This document shows, piece by piece, positions 24,901 to 39,900 of a DNA stretch of 64,000 bases (position 1 is its first letter; every line of letters begins with the position of its first letter). The notes beneath the pieces are model-generated. The model was not told the DNA's origin. It did no database searches and was given only the letters and a program-made list of their open reading frames with translations. The position numbers and the translations under genes were made by a program. Source of the DNA: Telmatactis stephensoni (lineage: Eukaryota > Cnidaria > Anthozoa > Actiniaria > Isophelliidae). The stretch spans positions 1 to 64,000 of the forward strand of contig JALIZF010001717.1 of the NCBI GenBank assembly GCA_029948255.1. The letters are read 5' to 3'.

Positions 24901-27900
24901 GTAATGGGATATTGCCACCTGATGCTTGTTGTGATCGTACTTTATGGCGGAATCCTAACACTGACGTAGCATGTTGTGGTACTCCTTTGTCAGGCCAGGA
25001 AATGTACTGGAAATGGCTAATCTGACGGCTTTGCTTTTCACCCTGCTAAAAATGACAGAGGACCTAGTTCTTTCCAAAAAAATCTCCCACTAAATTTCCC
25101 ACTATTGTAAATAATAAAGACAATAGAGAAACATGCCATATAAATGACTGAATAAGGCATCCCCTAAAAATGACCCTGTCTGAAGGGGTTAACAAGCCCC
25201 TTGCTCGAGTGGGTAAGCTCTTCCTCCTTTCACAAGGACAATGTTTGAGTATTCAGTCATTTCCGTTATGTTACATTAAGTGTATGTTATTAAAGACATT
25301 TGAGATACTTTAAGCCCTAGGATTTCTGAGTTATAGCTTGCAAGATACCTTTGTTAATATAAACGTCCTTATTACATAGTCAGCGAAGACATCAGATCGG
25401 TGAAGATTAACTTTGACTTTTCTGTACTGCTGCTCTCTTTCTGGCCAGTATTTATGGCACTTCGTCTAGCAGATATAAAAGCTCATAATCATTACGGGTT
25501 TTAAATGTGGTAAGGACAAATAACGCGGATTTGTTATAGTCAGGGTACCATGCCGATCGGGGTACCGAAATCGAGGGCTAGTAACGTGTCTAACGTCATA
25601 TCGATCGAGGGTCGCACTCGGGACATCAGCCCTTGTGACCTCCGTAATCAATACATAGGAATAAAGCAGTGCAGGGAAAACAGCTAAATAATTTCGGAAT
25701 GTCGTAGGATAAATAGCAAAACAAGAAACAAAACTTGATTAGGTGTGGTCCCTTAATTAAAAATGCAGGACCGGACTTCTCCTCCTCAAACAGTAAATGA
25801 CCCTGAGTGTTACTAGATAAGTATTAGCCCTAAGCTCAAACCTGACATCCCAAACGACGCTGAACCAAAATGAAAGAGAGCTAGTTTGGGGGCATCTAAA
25901 CAGCAACGCCTCTTCGTAACTGCGAACTTATATAAGTAAACTTCAGGATAACCAAAATGTAGGCAATAAACAATACGGGGACAAACCTTTCCTGCTTCGA
26001 TCAAATTTGTTAACATCACAATAATCTTTATGTTTTCTTGCCAAACCATTTGCCAGAAGTCTTGTTCTGTTGCTGGGGTTGGGCCTTGGATAAAAAACTA
26101 TTATTAATGCCTAGTGTGGAAAATTTCTTTCCCCGCTCACTCCCTTCCTTAATATACTTCCTTTTTCTTTGATCCCTTCCGAACATCCTTCCTTCCTCCC
26201 CCCCCCCCCCTCCCTTCTTTCCTTTCTTTCTTTCTTCTTTCTTCCCTCCCTCCTATCCGAAGAGCAAGAAGTCTCACCTTGTGTAGCGATGTAAGCTTTG
26301 GGAGTTCCATCAAATGCCTGTAATCACAAAGCAAAACCAAATTAACGTTGTAAGTGTTTCGATAAGGAGTTACGTATGAGTACAGCTACTTGCATGACGA
26401 TGATCAACTACTCAAGCATGTTAAGGCATGGTTTTTTGAAGAAACACATTTCCTGTAATAGCTCTTTCAGTTTAAGACCTATGGAATTAAGTTTTTGTCC
26501 TGAAGTGACATTTAGGTTCCTTAAAATTTTAAGCTTGATCGCGCTGAGTTTTGGTGGTCACGTGACCTCATGGTGAGAAAAATAGAAATTTCAAAATGGG
26601 GTGGTGGTTTTGAAGTGGATGAAAATTGTTTGGATCTATAAAGGTCACTATCCATGCCAGCAACATGAGTCTGTTTGGAATGGTTGTCTATCTTGTCTTG
26701 TTAGTGAAATAATTAGCAAAACAGGTCACGTGACCAGGAGGAGCATTTGAATTTTTCTACTTTCCTCTTCAACAAATAATGAAATCCAACCATTCCAGAC
26801 AGAGTTGTGTTGGTAGTATTGGTATGAACAGCTTTTCATCAAAAGACTTGAGATTCACTTTGAAACCGCCACCCCATTTTGAAATTCCTATTTTTCTCAC
26901 CTTGGGGTCACGTGACTACCGGAAGTCAACCAGACCAAGCTTAAAATTTTAAGAGACCTCAATATCACTTCAGCACTATAACTCAATTTCATAGGCTTAA
27001 GTTTAACAGAGTTATTACAGAAAATATATTTCTTCAAGGCTCTGAAAAAACCATGCCTTAACATGCTTGAGTAGAACGAAAACATTTGTTTGAAAAATAC
27101 CTTTTGTTTTTTACATTTTATTTTTTTGCATTTTATTTTTTGTGTAAAATTCAATCTTAATAAGTTTAAAGGGGGAAATCCCAGTAAAAAGCTAAATTCA
27201 AGGCAATGTATTAAAAAAGACGTTTAACAAACACCAGTCAACATTTGTCAGAGATTAAATAAACTCACGTAAAGTTACCTGAAGGAAAGAAGCATTGATG
27301 TAATCATTGGAAGAGTCTTGGAGAACTACCCGTGAATGGTCATCTGTATGAGAACAAAAACATAATCACTCAAATACAAAGCATTTACCATAAGGTAATA
27401 CTGGTCTAATAGGGTATTAATGTTCTTCGTGGATTCTGGCGAACATCAAATTCAATACAATTTTTCTCCGTATAACATGATAGTAACATGGAATCGAACT
27501 TTGATGTACTTGTAACCTTAACGTAAAACAGCCATTCCTAAGTAACCTAGAGTGATCGCACTTAATCCGTGAAATTGTACTAGCTAAATAATGCAAAATA
27601 GCACTAATAAACAATGGATTACAAAGGATTTTATATTTTTAGTACAAAGTAGATTTTGTACTTTTTCACGGGTAAAGTGTGATCACTCTATTTGACTTTT
27701 ACATATAAATATACCCAACTTTATTTCCGAAGATTTTGGCTATACCATTGTGAATAAAGATGTGATTCACTAATGCATGTACATTTAAACAGTTACCGAC
27801 ATAAGGCAATTTGTACGAGGGAGAGTATGTTAATTGGAACAGAGCTGAATAAGACGCGAAGTCTCCGTGTAAACAGCACTTTTCTTCCCATAAAGTCGCG

Positions 27901-30900
27901 AACAAATTAAAAGTACCGTATATACGGAGAGGTTCGAGTTTCCTGATCTAAGTCGCATCTAACATTAAACGTACTTATTTTCACTTGATTGTATGAATGG
28001 CCCTGACTCAAACTAGTGACAAATACTTATGCGCAACTAGCAGTACGCAAACAATACTGTGCTGACTATTTTTGTGTGTGCTACGTTTGTGCCACTGGTC
28101 ATGCTAGCGACGTAAGTAGAGGCGCAAGCAACGTATACAGACTTAGTCGCTAACTACGTACGCAGACTTTATACTGCATTTTTCTCATAGACCGTTTGCA
28201 CAATGCACCTAAGCAATCATGCATATATGCAGATACACCTCTTGTCTCGCCCTCACGTAGCCAAAGTGAGGGATGTATTTGCATATAATAGGCTATTTAG
28301 AAGAGTCTGTATATGCTGCCTTTCGGTTATGCTTACGTCTCTAGTTTAAGTTTAAAAGTTGATTTCATACATGTTACGATATTGGCATATCTATTCTTTG
28401 ATTTGTTCGCTGGATCTCTTGCAGCATCCCATGAAGACAGCGGGCCAGTAGAAAAAAGCTGAAATCGCAAAAAAAAAAAAAGGTTTAGAAATTTGGATTC
28501 TGTTTGCGACAATTGATAAAATCAAATCCTAATATACCAACCCTAAACTCATCCTTAAAAGAGTTGGCATTGGCTTTCTTTTCATTGACATACTGACTAA
28601 ACTTTTTAATAGGAATTGGTTGGTGTCGTATTGCGTCTGCATTGCTGTAAAAATCGGCATCATCTTCAGCATAATCACCTGGAAGATTACGAAAAAAGCT
28701 GTGAGGGCTTTCCCCGCAACATATAAAATCGAATATTTGGTCTTTGTTTGACTAGTGTGAATTTAGACGGTATTTTGGTCGAAATTGTCTTCGAAAAATC
28801 GTCTTCCTAGACGAACAAACAGACAAACAAATTTAGATGATTTGTTCGTTTGAAACTTTGTTCATCCCGTTTTCACATACATCAAACGATTTGTGCGTCT
28901 GAGAAAATTTGTTTGTCCAGACGATTTGTTCGTCTTCTAGTGTGAAAACGGCCGATGTTTCGCTATAATTTTGTACGACAAAGGATACGTTACACACTGC
29001 AGTATCCGTGCAACTTGTTTTGCAACGCTACTGCTCGACGATTTTGAGGAAACAATAGCTAAATTCATATTAGACACGGAAATTCATTTTGGCTTAATCA
29101 AGACAAACTCTTTACATGGTGCAAGGGCTTTATTTTAAAAGATAGAACTGTATGCAGTCACGTGTGAGTGTTGTAATATACCTTACCATTTTGTATGAAT
29201 CCATCATTACTGCGCGTTTCCACTTTTCTAGAAGCTTTTAAACAAATGTTAAAATAAGCAAGGAAAGTTGTATGGAAAATGTTACGATATGAGTTCAAAA
29301 ACGTTTTACATAAATCCATTACAATTGATCCGTTCGCGGTTATATACGTTGCTTGATAATAGAGAACTTAAGCTTTACGTAAACGGGAAGCGGTAGTACA
29401 ACTAGTAGGAAGACTTACGTGATCATGCCTTTTTTACGTTTCAATGCGAAGGTGAGTCATTTTGCGTTTGGCGTAAACGCGGAAAGTGCCAAACGTGCCA
29501 AACGCACATAGACAAACGTGGAAACATCAGATAGCTTATTCTCTTTGCCGTCGGCCGTTCCCCAAGTACGCTAGCTTTAATAACTTCTCCAATATCAACC
29601 TCGAGTTCCGTAAGTATGATATTCAAAACTTTGAGCAAAAACCGTAGGGTTCTAAACTATTTCTGTTCACCCTTCTCCCCTCTCAGCTCATTCATGTGCA
29701 TATCTTGCCTTTCCATGGGCTGTTATCAAAGTTCTAATGAATATCTTGCGCGCGTTCAATAACACGTAACTCCCAACTGGCCTCTATTGCTACCATAACA
29801 ATCTGATTATACCATCTGATCAGTTCTACTTACGCTCCTGTGCTGCTGGTATCCTCTTTTGAGGTTCTACAAGATTGTTCAGATTCAAGTCCTCTTTCGG
29901 CACATGTTCTTTTGATCGTCTTCTTTCTGATCTACGCCTGCAGTATTGGTTTTAACCAAAGTTTGTGTTTACTATTTTTGTGAAAACATGATCGGGAGCT
30001 AGTTTACATTTACGTATTTTTCTGACTGCAGTGAAATTTCGGACTGAAATTAGGTTTTTCCAATTCGTCGATTAACCTTGGAGCAGGCGCTTATTAGAAA
30101 TTGAGTAGAACGCCCTTTTCAGGATGAGATTAGATTTCGTTTGTGTTTTGTTTTGTTTTGTTTTTGTTTTTTATTTTGATACCTTGGCCAACTTTGGGGT
30201 AGCCTCCGTCACATCCGAACAAAATTCTGACAAAACTGTCGCTTGCTTAGGCTGCATTACATTGACACAAATCCAGTTCTAAACATCTCTCTCAATTCGA
30301 AAAGACGCTTGCCATTGGATATTCACCTGGCACCAGTCTCACGTCATGCTGGCATGAACGAATATCCAATTAGAAACGACGTTAGAATGACCTTCACGAT
30401 TTAACCAGTCACAGCGTCTTTTCAAAATCAGAAAGATCGGTTGGCCGTTCAGAACACGTAATTTGTGACTAGCGAGGCACTAGATTGGCACAAATTGATA
30501 TTTTGCCGGCACGGAGGCCAATATGAGTTCGTGCGTGTATAGTGTATATAAGTACGTAGTTTGCTGGCCGTGTGTTAGTTGTTCTACGGTCAGCCTCGCC
30601 GACTCCTTTAATTTGCTGCCTTAGTTTTTCTTTCACGTATGTACTGTTCATGGTAATTTTATAGTATTAATTCATCATCTGTCTCTATAAACCTTAAAAC
30701 CCCAAAGGTTTTATCATAGTATTGGTTGGGGGCTCACGTTCCATTTTTGCACAGTGTGGTTTTGGGTTTTCGTTAACCGCTATGATGTTTAGGCGTAAGA
30801 ATTATTTCTTCGTTCATTGCTGTAATTGAAGGTGTTGGCGGAATAAATCTATCATGGGCCTGGCTGAACCAACGCCAAAATACGTTGCGTACCGTGCCAC

Positions 30901-33900
30901 TGTTGGGCAGTCGGAGTACAAGCGAGTATTTTTTCAAATGTGACACAGGCTACCTTAGGGGCGGAGCTTATAACATAAAAAATCAACCAATGATTATAAC
31001 GTATTTGTATAAGCTACCCCACCTTCCCACCTCCCCGCTCCCGCCAAGGATAAATGCTGTGTGATAGTTTAATTAATACAAGTAAAAAAATATCAAAATA
31101 TGAATTTACAATTAATATTGTGACTAACCTTCTCCAAACAAGCAGAGCAACAACAAGCACAATTGCAATGATAACAATACAAATTACTCCCACCACAGAG
31201 CCTATCACTACTGAATTCAAGTTTCCCCCTTGATTTGGAGATTCTGAAATAAAAAGATTTAGTTTATTCTTCATTCCTTGGTATTAACAGACCATTTAAA
31301 ATTTAATTGGTTTTTGTTTTTCCCATTTCAAACTACGTAATGCCACTCTTTTGATCTTGCATAAGCGCGCACCAACTCAAACACTGAAAAAAAAATTTAC
31401 AATTTTCATAAGTTCCACATTGTCTGAAATTAGAATTTGTATCAGAGCTGAAAAGGTCTATTTGCAGCTTTGATAACAAGAAATTTATTCTTATTTATCT
31501 TGTTTTGTTTAATTTTATTAATATTATTTATTCAAGTAGCAAAAAAAAAAAAAAAAAAAAAAAATCCGAGCCTTCCCCTACCCCTCCCTCCTAATTTTGA
31601 AAACCGGACCATTGAGAGGACTTCTTAATAAAGACGTACGTTTTTTAACAGGAACGTTTCCAGAGGCAATCATCTTCTTTTCACCTGGTAATACTTTCTA
31701 GAAGTAAAACAGCAGAAAATTGGAACGTCTTTATGTTTTGCATGTAACGTAGTTCTCATTTTTTATGTCTTTACTCTTAATAGTATTAATTGTTATGAAC
31801 AGAGTCAATGATTTTGACAGTCATTGTCCCTAGTAGAGGCGCACATTCAGTTTTTGCCTTTTTCCCTATTCTCTCCAGGGGCGTATCCAGAATATTTCAA
31901 AGGGGGAGTCACACTTTCCATTTTCCACCAAAGGGGGGTCACACTTCCAATTTCTCAATCTTTCTCCAGTCAGATTCTTTTATTTCTATCATCTTTTTGT
32001 TTTCAAAGGGCGGTCACGGGCACCCTGGGACCCCCCTGGATACGACCCTGCTCTCTTCTGACAAGAGGAGCCGAGTCAATACGAGAAATTACTTTTTAGA
32101 TTTGAGGAAGCTGTGGTCAGTAGGGTCACATCAGTTATGGAAGGGCTTGGATTGCATGGTCGGTCCATTTTCATGACCTTTCACACAATTAAATGCAGTC
32201 ATTATGCTTCTTCTAGTCCATCTTTGACTTGAAACAATTGTTCGCGCGCTCTGAAGAAATTGCTCACACAAAACAGAAAGAAGTAAAACTTCACTTACAT
32301 CTCCATCTTGAGTCAGAGCTCTCTGATACACCTCGTAATTCTTTCCCTCCTCGAGTTTGGCATTTTTATACTCTCCATATTTTTTATCATCTCCAAGAAT
32401 AAAAGATCTTGGGAATCCTTTGGAAGATAGTTCAGCTGCTATGTAATATGAGAGACCTTGCTGTTGTGCTTTAGCATAGCTTGTTAGCTTACTATCATCA
32501 ATGTCATCAATGGAACGCCTTTTTCGTCTACTGTCTTTGACTTGATTGACAATCATTTGATATGCCCTTATGAATGAACAACATAAGCAGTAAAGGAGAC
32601 AGTCAATAAATGGACAGAAATGAAGACAAACATTTTAATATTTTATTAAAAAATGTTTATCAAGTTCGAGATTCAAAACCAATCTCCAAAGAATTTCTGA
32701 CATTCCATTTTCATTACCGAGTCGAATGACGTTCTTGTTGAGTCATCAGTAAGACAGTTTTTGTGGGATAAAATTTGAAGTTCTAGCTAGTAAAATGCTA
32801 GTATAAACTTCACAGTTAAAATATATAGCTTTTCTATAACAGTTTTTGAAATGTATTATATCTTCAGATGAATATTGAAAATTACATCACCCTAAAGTAG
32901 TCGCATCGAGATTTCAACGTAGTTTGGCAATTCCGCGAAATTGCCAGTTTTTTATAATAGCTTTATCTCGGTATAGCAATTTCATCTTAGCATGGAGTCT
33001 GATGTTGGTAGTAGAACATTAGAGCAGTTTTCGTATGAGTGGGAAAATTACCCAATGATTGAGTCAGTCTATAAAAAACATTCGAAATTTCTGCGGTACG
33101 CGTAAGCGTGGTACACCGTCCGCATTATTATCCCAGTCATACGAAAACTTCTCTAAATTAGAAACCTACTTTATCTGTCCATTAATGTCTGAAGCCTTCC
33201 ACAGTGTAATGTTAAGTGCAGAATCATCAAGTTTACTTGGTTTACCTACTTTAGGTGGAGGTGGAGCTGAACGTAAAAAGAATAAGCTGATAATTAGTGG
33301 TCAGTAAAGCTAGTATGCATAATTGTGGATTTTAGATTTGGTACTGTTAGTAAGCTGCTGTTAAGGTGTAAGTAGTTGGGAAGGTGTCGTCATGTGGTTG
33401 TAACTGATTAAGTGGTTGATAAGATGTTATAATTTGAAAGTGGTTGTGAAGGTGCCAGTTAGTGTGAGGAAAGGTGTCAGTAAGCGGTTTGGGAGTTGTC
33501 AGTAAGTTGTTGGTAAGGTGTCAGTAAGTTGTTGGTAATTAAAGTGTCGGTAAGTTAATTGTTGGTGAGGTGTTAATTTACCTCCAATTGCTAGTGTTGC
33601 GGATACTGGATTACTTTCCTTCCCACGACCACATTCAGTCACCGCAGACACTGTAAATGTATATTTAGTTGCTGAAGGGAGACTGGTGATCTCCAAGCTT
33701 TCTGAACTAGCTTCCCTTTCGCCCTTGCTTTGAAATTCATTGCAATTGCAATTGTATGACTTCTTACCAGAATAAGAGACCTGCAAAAAAAGAAAATCTG
33801 ACTACTAACAGATATACAAAGACAATAACGAATAACAATTCTACCAGATATGCATAAACAGAATAGGATTATCGCTGAGACTGAACCATAAACTGCAATA

Positions 33901-36900
33901 AAACAATGTATATATAATTTAACCAAGAGACCATGATACTAAGAGAGCGAAGCTCAGTATTGATGTTTGTGCCATGTTCGTGGCGGCTAAGGCTATTTTT
34001 AGTAACTTCGCCATCGCGTGCGCAAGTCCCTCAACCAATAGAATTTGATTTTGACGTGCGCGCGGACGGGACCGTTTGAATTCTATTGTTTAAGAGCCTT
34101 GCGCGCGCGATGGCGAAGTTACTAAAAATAGCCTTAGCCGCCACGAACATGGCACAGACATCAATAGAGAGCTTAAGCAGGAGACATTTTTGTCAACGCG
34201 GACGCCACCGTAGTGTACGTTCTTCTTCATCCGTTCGCCATCATAGATGATGTGTCCGGTTTCGTTAAGCAGAACGTCAGTTAAGTCTTTTTCATCTTCT
34301 ACCAAGAACGGCAACCTCATCTATGACGGCGAACGGATGAACGAAAACGCGCGTGTGACGTCCGTGTTGACAAAAACGTCTCCTGCTTAAGCTCCCTAAT
34401 ACTTCGCTCTCTTAGTAGTTATGGTCTCTTGATTTAACTGAATGCTTTGCCGATATCCGCTACCATAGTTCAACTCTTATACCCGTCAAATTTTACTGTT
34501 TTCAAAACTTAGATTTTTGTGGTTTTCAAGCCAGTTAAACCAGTTCAGTTTTCACTTGCCATTCAGCTAATTCCAGAATTAGTATTCACCTGGGACTCTA
34601 GAGGAACTCACTTAGTTGTAACCTTGAAAATGCAAACTGACATCATTCGTATAATTGAACTCATAAAACGATTTTCAAGAAGGTTTTCAAGCACTACTGC
34701 CACTGATGCATTCAATTCAAATCAGCATCAAATGGGTTCTGGGGATCTCTAAGACAAAGCAGCCCGGTCACCTGTTCCGTCAATGAAGCTCATCCTCTAT
34801 ACCGTGCAGCTTAGCACATCCCAAGCTGCCTAGGATGTCTCTGCCCCACTTTTTAAAGCTGTACGAACAACCCTGATAACTGACAACTGTTAGGAATTAC
34901 TAATGTAACAGTCCTTAAACTTACAATGTATTTCTTAACTGGATTTGCAAGTGATAGTGGTTTCTTCCATTGTAAATCAACTGTATTACTGACACTGGTA
35001 AGTGTAAGCTCTCTTGGTGGTCCTGGAGCTATCATACAAAACCAAAAAAAACATTTTAAAATCACAAACGAAATTCATTCTTAATTCCACATTATCTCTA
35101 CATTCAAACTAATTCAGTCGTACCCGGCCTCGAAACTCAGTTTTGAAGAGTTTTAGTAAATTAAATTTTAATGTAATCTTTACAATAAAGACAAACGCAA
35201 GGGAAAAAAAACATTCCGATGTCTTAATAACCATTTGCCAATTATCGAGTGAAGCAAACATTTATGTATCCGTACATAATTTATCAACCTGTTGATAATG
35301 ACGTTGACTGAAACGTCAATCCAAAACGAAGCCAGATTTTCTTGCATAATGATATTTACAATGAAGATCAACTCAAAGTAAAAGTTAGCCAGAATTGTAC
35401 TCCAAATGCCACTTTAACCATCAACTGATGTATTTCCATGCCGCATAACATAAAGATTCTACATTATTCTTATTTGCGAAAAGAAAACCACATGCCACAG
35501 AACAAATTTGACTTCATTATTAAGTTTGTGGGCACACATGAGATGGTTTGATGGCAAGGCTAACTGAATTGTAAATAAAAAACGTTGTCACGTCTGATTG
35601 TACAATAACTATGTTTTAATTAAGGTGATTCCTCCATAATTGATCCTACCAACAAAAATCGCTATAAATTGGATATTTTGTAGATTTTGAGTTGTCTCGT
35701 AGCTAAGAAAAAACGAGTGGATCACGGTGCTTGTTTTGGAAATATTGTACTACATACGTGCACAAGGGTATTTTAGCGATTTCGCACGATAATTCGATGC
35801 ATCCCAACTAATTCGAGGATAAGTCTATCGGGTCTCAGAAATAAATCCACAGACTCAGAGTTATAGTAGAATTTTAGTAGAAGAAGATATAATAGTGAAT
35901 TATCTCGCTCGAAAGCCCATTTTAACCTCGTTAAAGAGTGAATTTTAGCACATTTTCTATTAAACAAAGCCACTGCCTTTGTTGCGCGGAAACGTTCGAT
36001 TTTTGACATTTTAGTGCTCAAATACGCACGATAAACGTCCTTTATTTTCAATATTCCTAGCTACCAATAACTTTTTTGAAAAAGTTTTACAAACTTCCCT
36101 ATTTATCGCAGCAAAAATTGCGCAAATGTTTCAAATTGTGTTTTTAAGTTCGTGTTTTAGTCGTAATTTGAATGAAAATGCTGACCTGAAAATCGTAATT
36201 CTGTGCTTTTAATTTTGAGCGATAGCCATGCGCGGTAGACGTACGAGGTGCAAAACAGAGGAATCACCTTAACTAGTACTCCTTAAGAGAGAGACCAAGA
36301 GTGTAGTAGATGCCCTATAGCACCCAACTTTATAAAAAAAGAGGTTCAGCGCCCCATTTTCTGGTGTATTAGTTTTGCATTTTGTGACGAAAATAATTGC
36401 GAAAATTGAAAATGATTAAATTTAACTGAAAATTGTAAGTGAACAACGTTTACCAGAGAGAAAGGAATGTTTATTTTTCAGGTGGAGCCGAGAATGCTCC
36501 CACATATTTCAATCCGCTCCTCCGCCACTTGTAAATATGCTTGTCAGCGACATAGTTGTCAGACAACTATGATATCGCTGAAACAGGCTTAAGCATAGTT
36601 AAAGCATAGTTTCTTTACTCGGTGGGGGAAATACCTTCAATACAGTAAACTCATGGTTTTCTAATTATTAAATAGTCTACATTTTCCATAATTCCCTACC
36701 TGATGTTGCTAAAGTCATAGGTTTGCTAAAAGGACCAGCACCAGCACTTGTATAGGCATGTACTGTTATATTATACACAGCACATTGTGGTAAATTGTGA
36801 AGAAGCACAGTACAGTTATGACTCACAGAACTACCACAAGGCACTTCAGCACAAGAAGCATCGATCTTTATCTGATGCGCTGAGTTACCAGTTAAATTTG

Positions 36901-39900
36901 CCAGAACGTTATATCCCAGGATTGGTCCATTGATTGATACAAGTGGCTGCCATGACAACTCGAATGTTGTTACATTATAGGCGTTATATGCAAGGTTGTT
37001 TGGAGCATTGTTTGGAGCTGCAATAAAGATACTATTTTGTTATACATTAAAACGCATTCAAAATTAAACCCTAGGCCAAGCTTACAATGCGGGGATGTTT
37101 ACCAATAGGTATTGCCTAGTTAACAGATCAGGGACCGCGGAGCTAGTTTGCTAGTTTGCGCCGCCATTTTGAATTTTGCTATTTATTTATGAATAAGTTG
37201 TCCGGCTCTTATCAGTAAATTAATCGTGTAAAATATGCAGCAATAAACCAATGTCAATGTAAATGGCTAGTTTTCAGCGTCTGCTAACAGAAAATGGCGG
37301 GAATTTTCACAGAAAATAAAGGGATTAAATTTTCTTGTGTTTACTAATGAAAGTTTTGCTTATTTTGCGAATGAAATAGGCTGGAAGGACTCACAACAAA
37401 GATTTTGAGTAAAAGATTTTGATCTTGTGACGTCATTTCTATTATCTGTACTCTGATAAAGTATGGCTAATTAACCAATCAGATCGCGCGCTCGTAAAAT
37501 TGTAATTTGCTTTAATAGCCGATTAGTTTTTAGTAGCTCGGAAAACAAAGTGGGCGACATTTATTAACATTGATGTGTTACTCTTTTCAAGTCGAGTTGT
37601 AAACGAAGGGATAATTGAGACTAAAAGCAGGTAGAAATGTGTCTTAACATAGACAAATTAGGTAGAAGCTAGTATAAACCGTAAACTAAAAATTTAACCG
37701 TAAGCAGTAATAACAGGAAAAAACTAACCATTAGCCGTAATGAAAAGTTAGTCGTAATAGCTTTTTCCAGCGTTCTGAACAATGAAAATTAATTTTGAAC
37801 CATGCATCAAGAAAAATGGAAATTAGTTATCAACCTACTTTAAATAACCGTAATCGTAAGAATCCTTCCCCTTTCGCCCTGGGTCCCCGAGGTTGCCGTA
37901 ATAGCCACCACCCAATTGAGACCCTCGTCTCGAGAAACGGCCAATATTGCGCAATACAGCTCCCAGTAATGTTTTGCACGCGCGTGGTTCAAGGAGGGAC
38001 TATAGATAGAATGTCCGCCATTGGAGATGGCATTTCGAAGTAAGTTTTAAGCTTTTTTTCTTCGTGATTATTGTTGTTCTTTCCATATGTTAGATAGAAT
38101 TACTGTTTACAAATCTAGAGGAGATTTCTTGTTGAATATTTTGCTGATTCATAGAAGATTTTAAAGCTTCATCGATCGTACTTGAAATATGACCAGCGTA
38201 TAATGCAAACAAGGCCATAGCTCTAGAAATCTATGACACTCCAGTAGACATGGTGATGATTGTAGATTCTATATGTTTTGACTACCAGTGACCCCATGTT
38301 CTCATAGGGGGCTTTTACTAAATAATACCTACCATTAATAGGTACTACAACAAAGATACTACTATTTTATCAAAACGGTAACATAAAATATTCAAAACTA
38401 AAACTAAGGCCAAGATTACAACGACGAGATAACGTTTTAGATAGGTGCAGATGATGGTTCTATTTATACATCGTAATTTTTAATACTCACTATAAATTGT
38501 TACTTTCGCACTCTTTGTAACCTTTTTTCCTTCCACAACAGTGTAAGCATTTATTACAACTGAGTAAGTCTTTCCTCCACAAACAGGAAGTACTGCTGTC
38601 TTGAGTTTGGTGTTAATATCCACAGTATTTGAATCTCCCACTTTGTTGTAAGATACATTGTAGCCTCTAATAATTCCATTGCTATCAGCAGGTTCATCCC
38701 AAGTTAATTTTATTTGAGGTCCAGAAGAACCAACTAGCTTAATGATAGATGTATGGACATTACGAGGTTTTGATGGTGCTGAAGATTTTGAAAGAACAGA
38801 ATATCTTAAACAATTAATTACCAAAGTTAGCACAATTGTACGCTTTCTATCCAGGTCGCATGGAGGTTGATTGGAGAGCGCTATTCGTCGTTATTTTTAC
38901 TCAAAAATGATGGCGAATCTCTAACAAATTTATCCATTGCATAAGGACATGTCAAACAAATATTGCTACCCTTTATTTGTTCCTGTAATTAGCGCCTGGT
39001 CTTTTAGTTTGTGGGAATATTTGTTCAGAATACAACGTTTTCGGCTGTTGCTATCAACCAGCATTTGCTCTAAAATTGTTCATAGCATAGTGGAAACGTT
39101 TCCTAATTCTTAAAATTTTGTCTTTTATATAAAAACATATTTCAAAATTTATGTTCACGCACGCTGCGTGTCCACAAAACACGCGCTTCCTTTAGTCAAT
39201 CACGCTTGTTGACATATATAATTAGTAGGTAATACGTAAGTTATAGATATAAATTATATTACTTACGTCCTTCGTGAGTTTTTATGTTGATGATGTTTGA
39301 ATAAGGACCATCTTTAATGGTAAAAGCCCACACTTGGAAAGAATATTCTGTGTACATATCGAGTGAATCTATTTTACAATGAAGAGTACTTTTTCCTGCA
39401 CAAATTTTCACATCTCCCGAAGAGGAACTATGAGAAGTCTTCATATACCACACTTTGTATCCTCTTATGTCACCATTCTGTTGATCACTGGGTGGTAAAC
39501 TCCATGACAACCTAACACTTGTAGGACCTAAAGCAGTTCCTTGGAAATTACCTGGTGATGCAGTGGGAGCTGAAATATATAAACGGTAATCCCTGAAGTA
39601 CTGTGTTTGACCTAAACGATAGCGTTTGATTCGTTCTTTTGTCTTTTTAATTTGTCTCTTAGTTGTGAAGAAATGGGCGATCATAGACAAGATTAATTTC
39701 TTTGAATCCAAAATACAATATTCACCGGTCTTGGCATTTCTATATTATCGCGGTGCATGTCGATGACATTGTACTTACAGACTAGTTCATAAGTCAACTT
39801 GCCCTTCGTTGAGATTATTACAAAATGGAAACTATCTGAGAGCCAAAGATGTTCATACAAAACAAATTTAAAATGGTTGTCAAATGCAACAAATCTAAGC

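Noticed and set aside
26376..27154. Two homologous ORFs on opposite strands as a gene pair
   Set aside because: They are the two arms of one foldback element.
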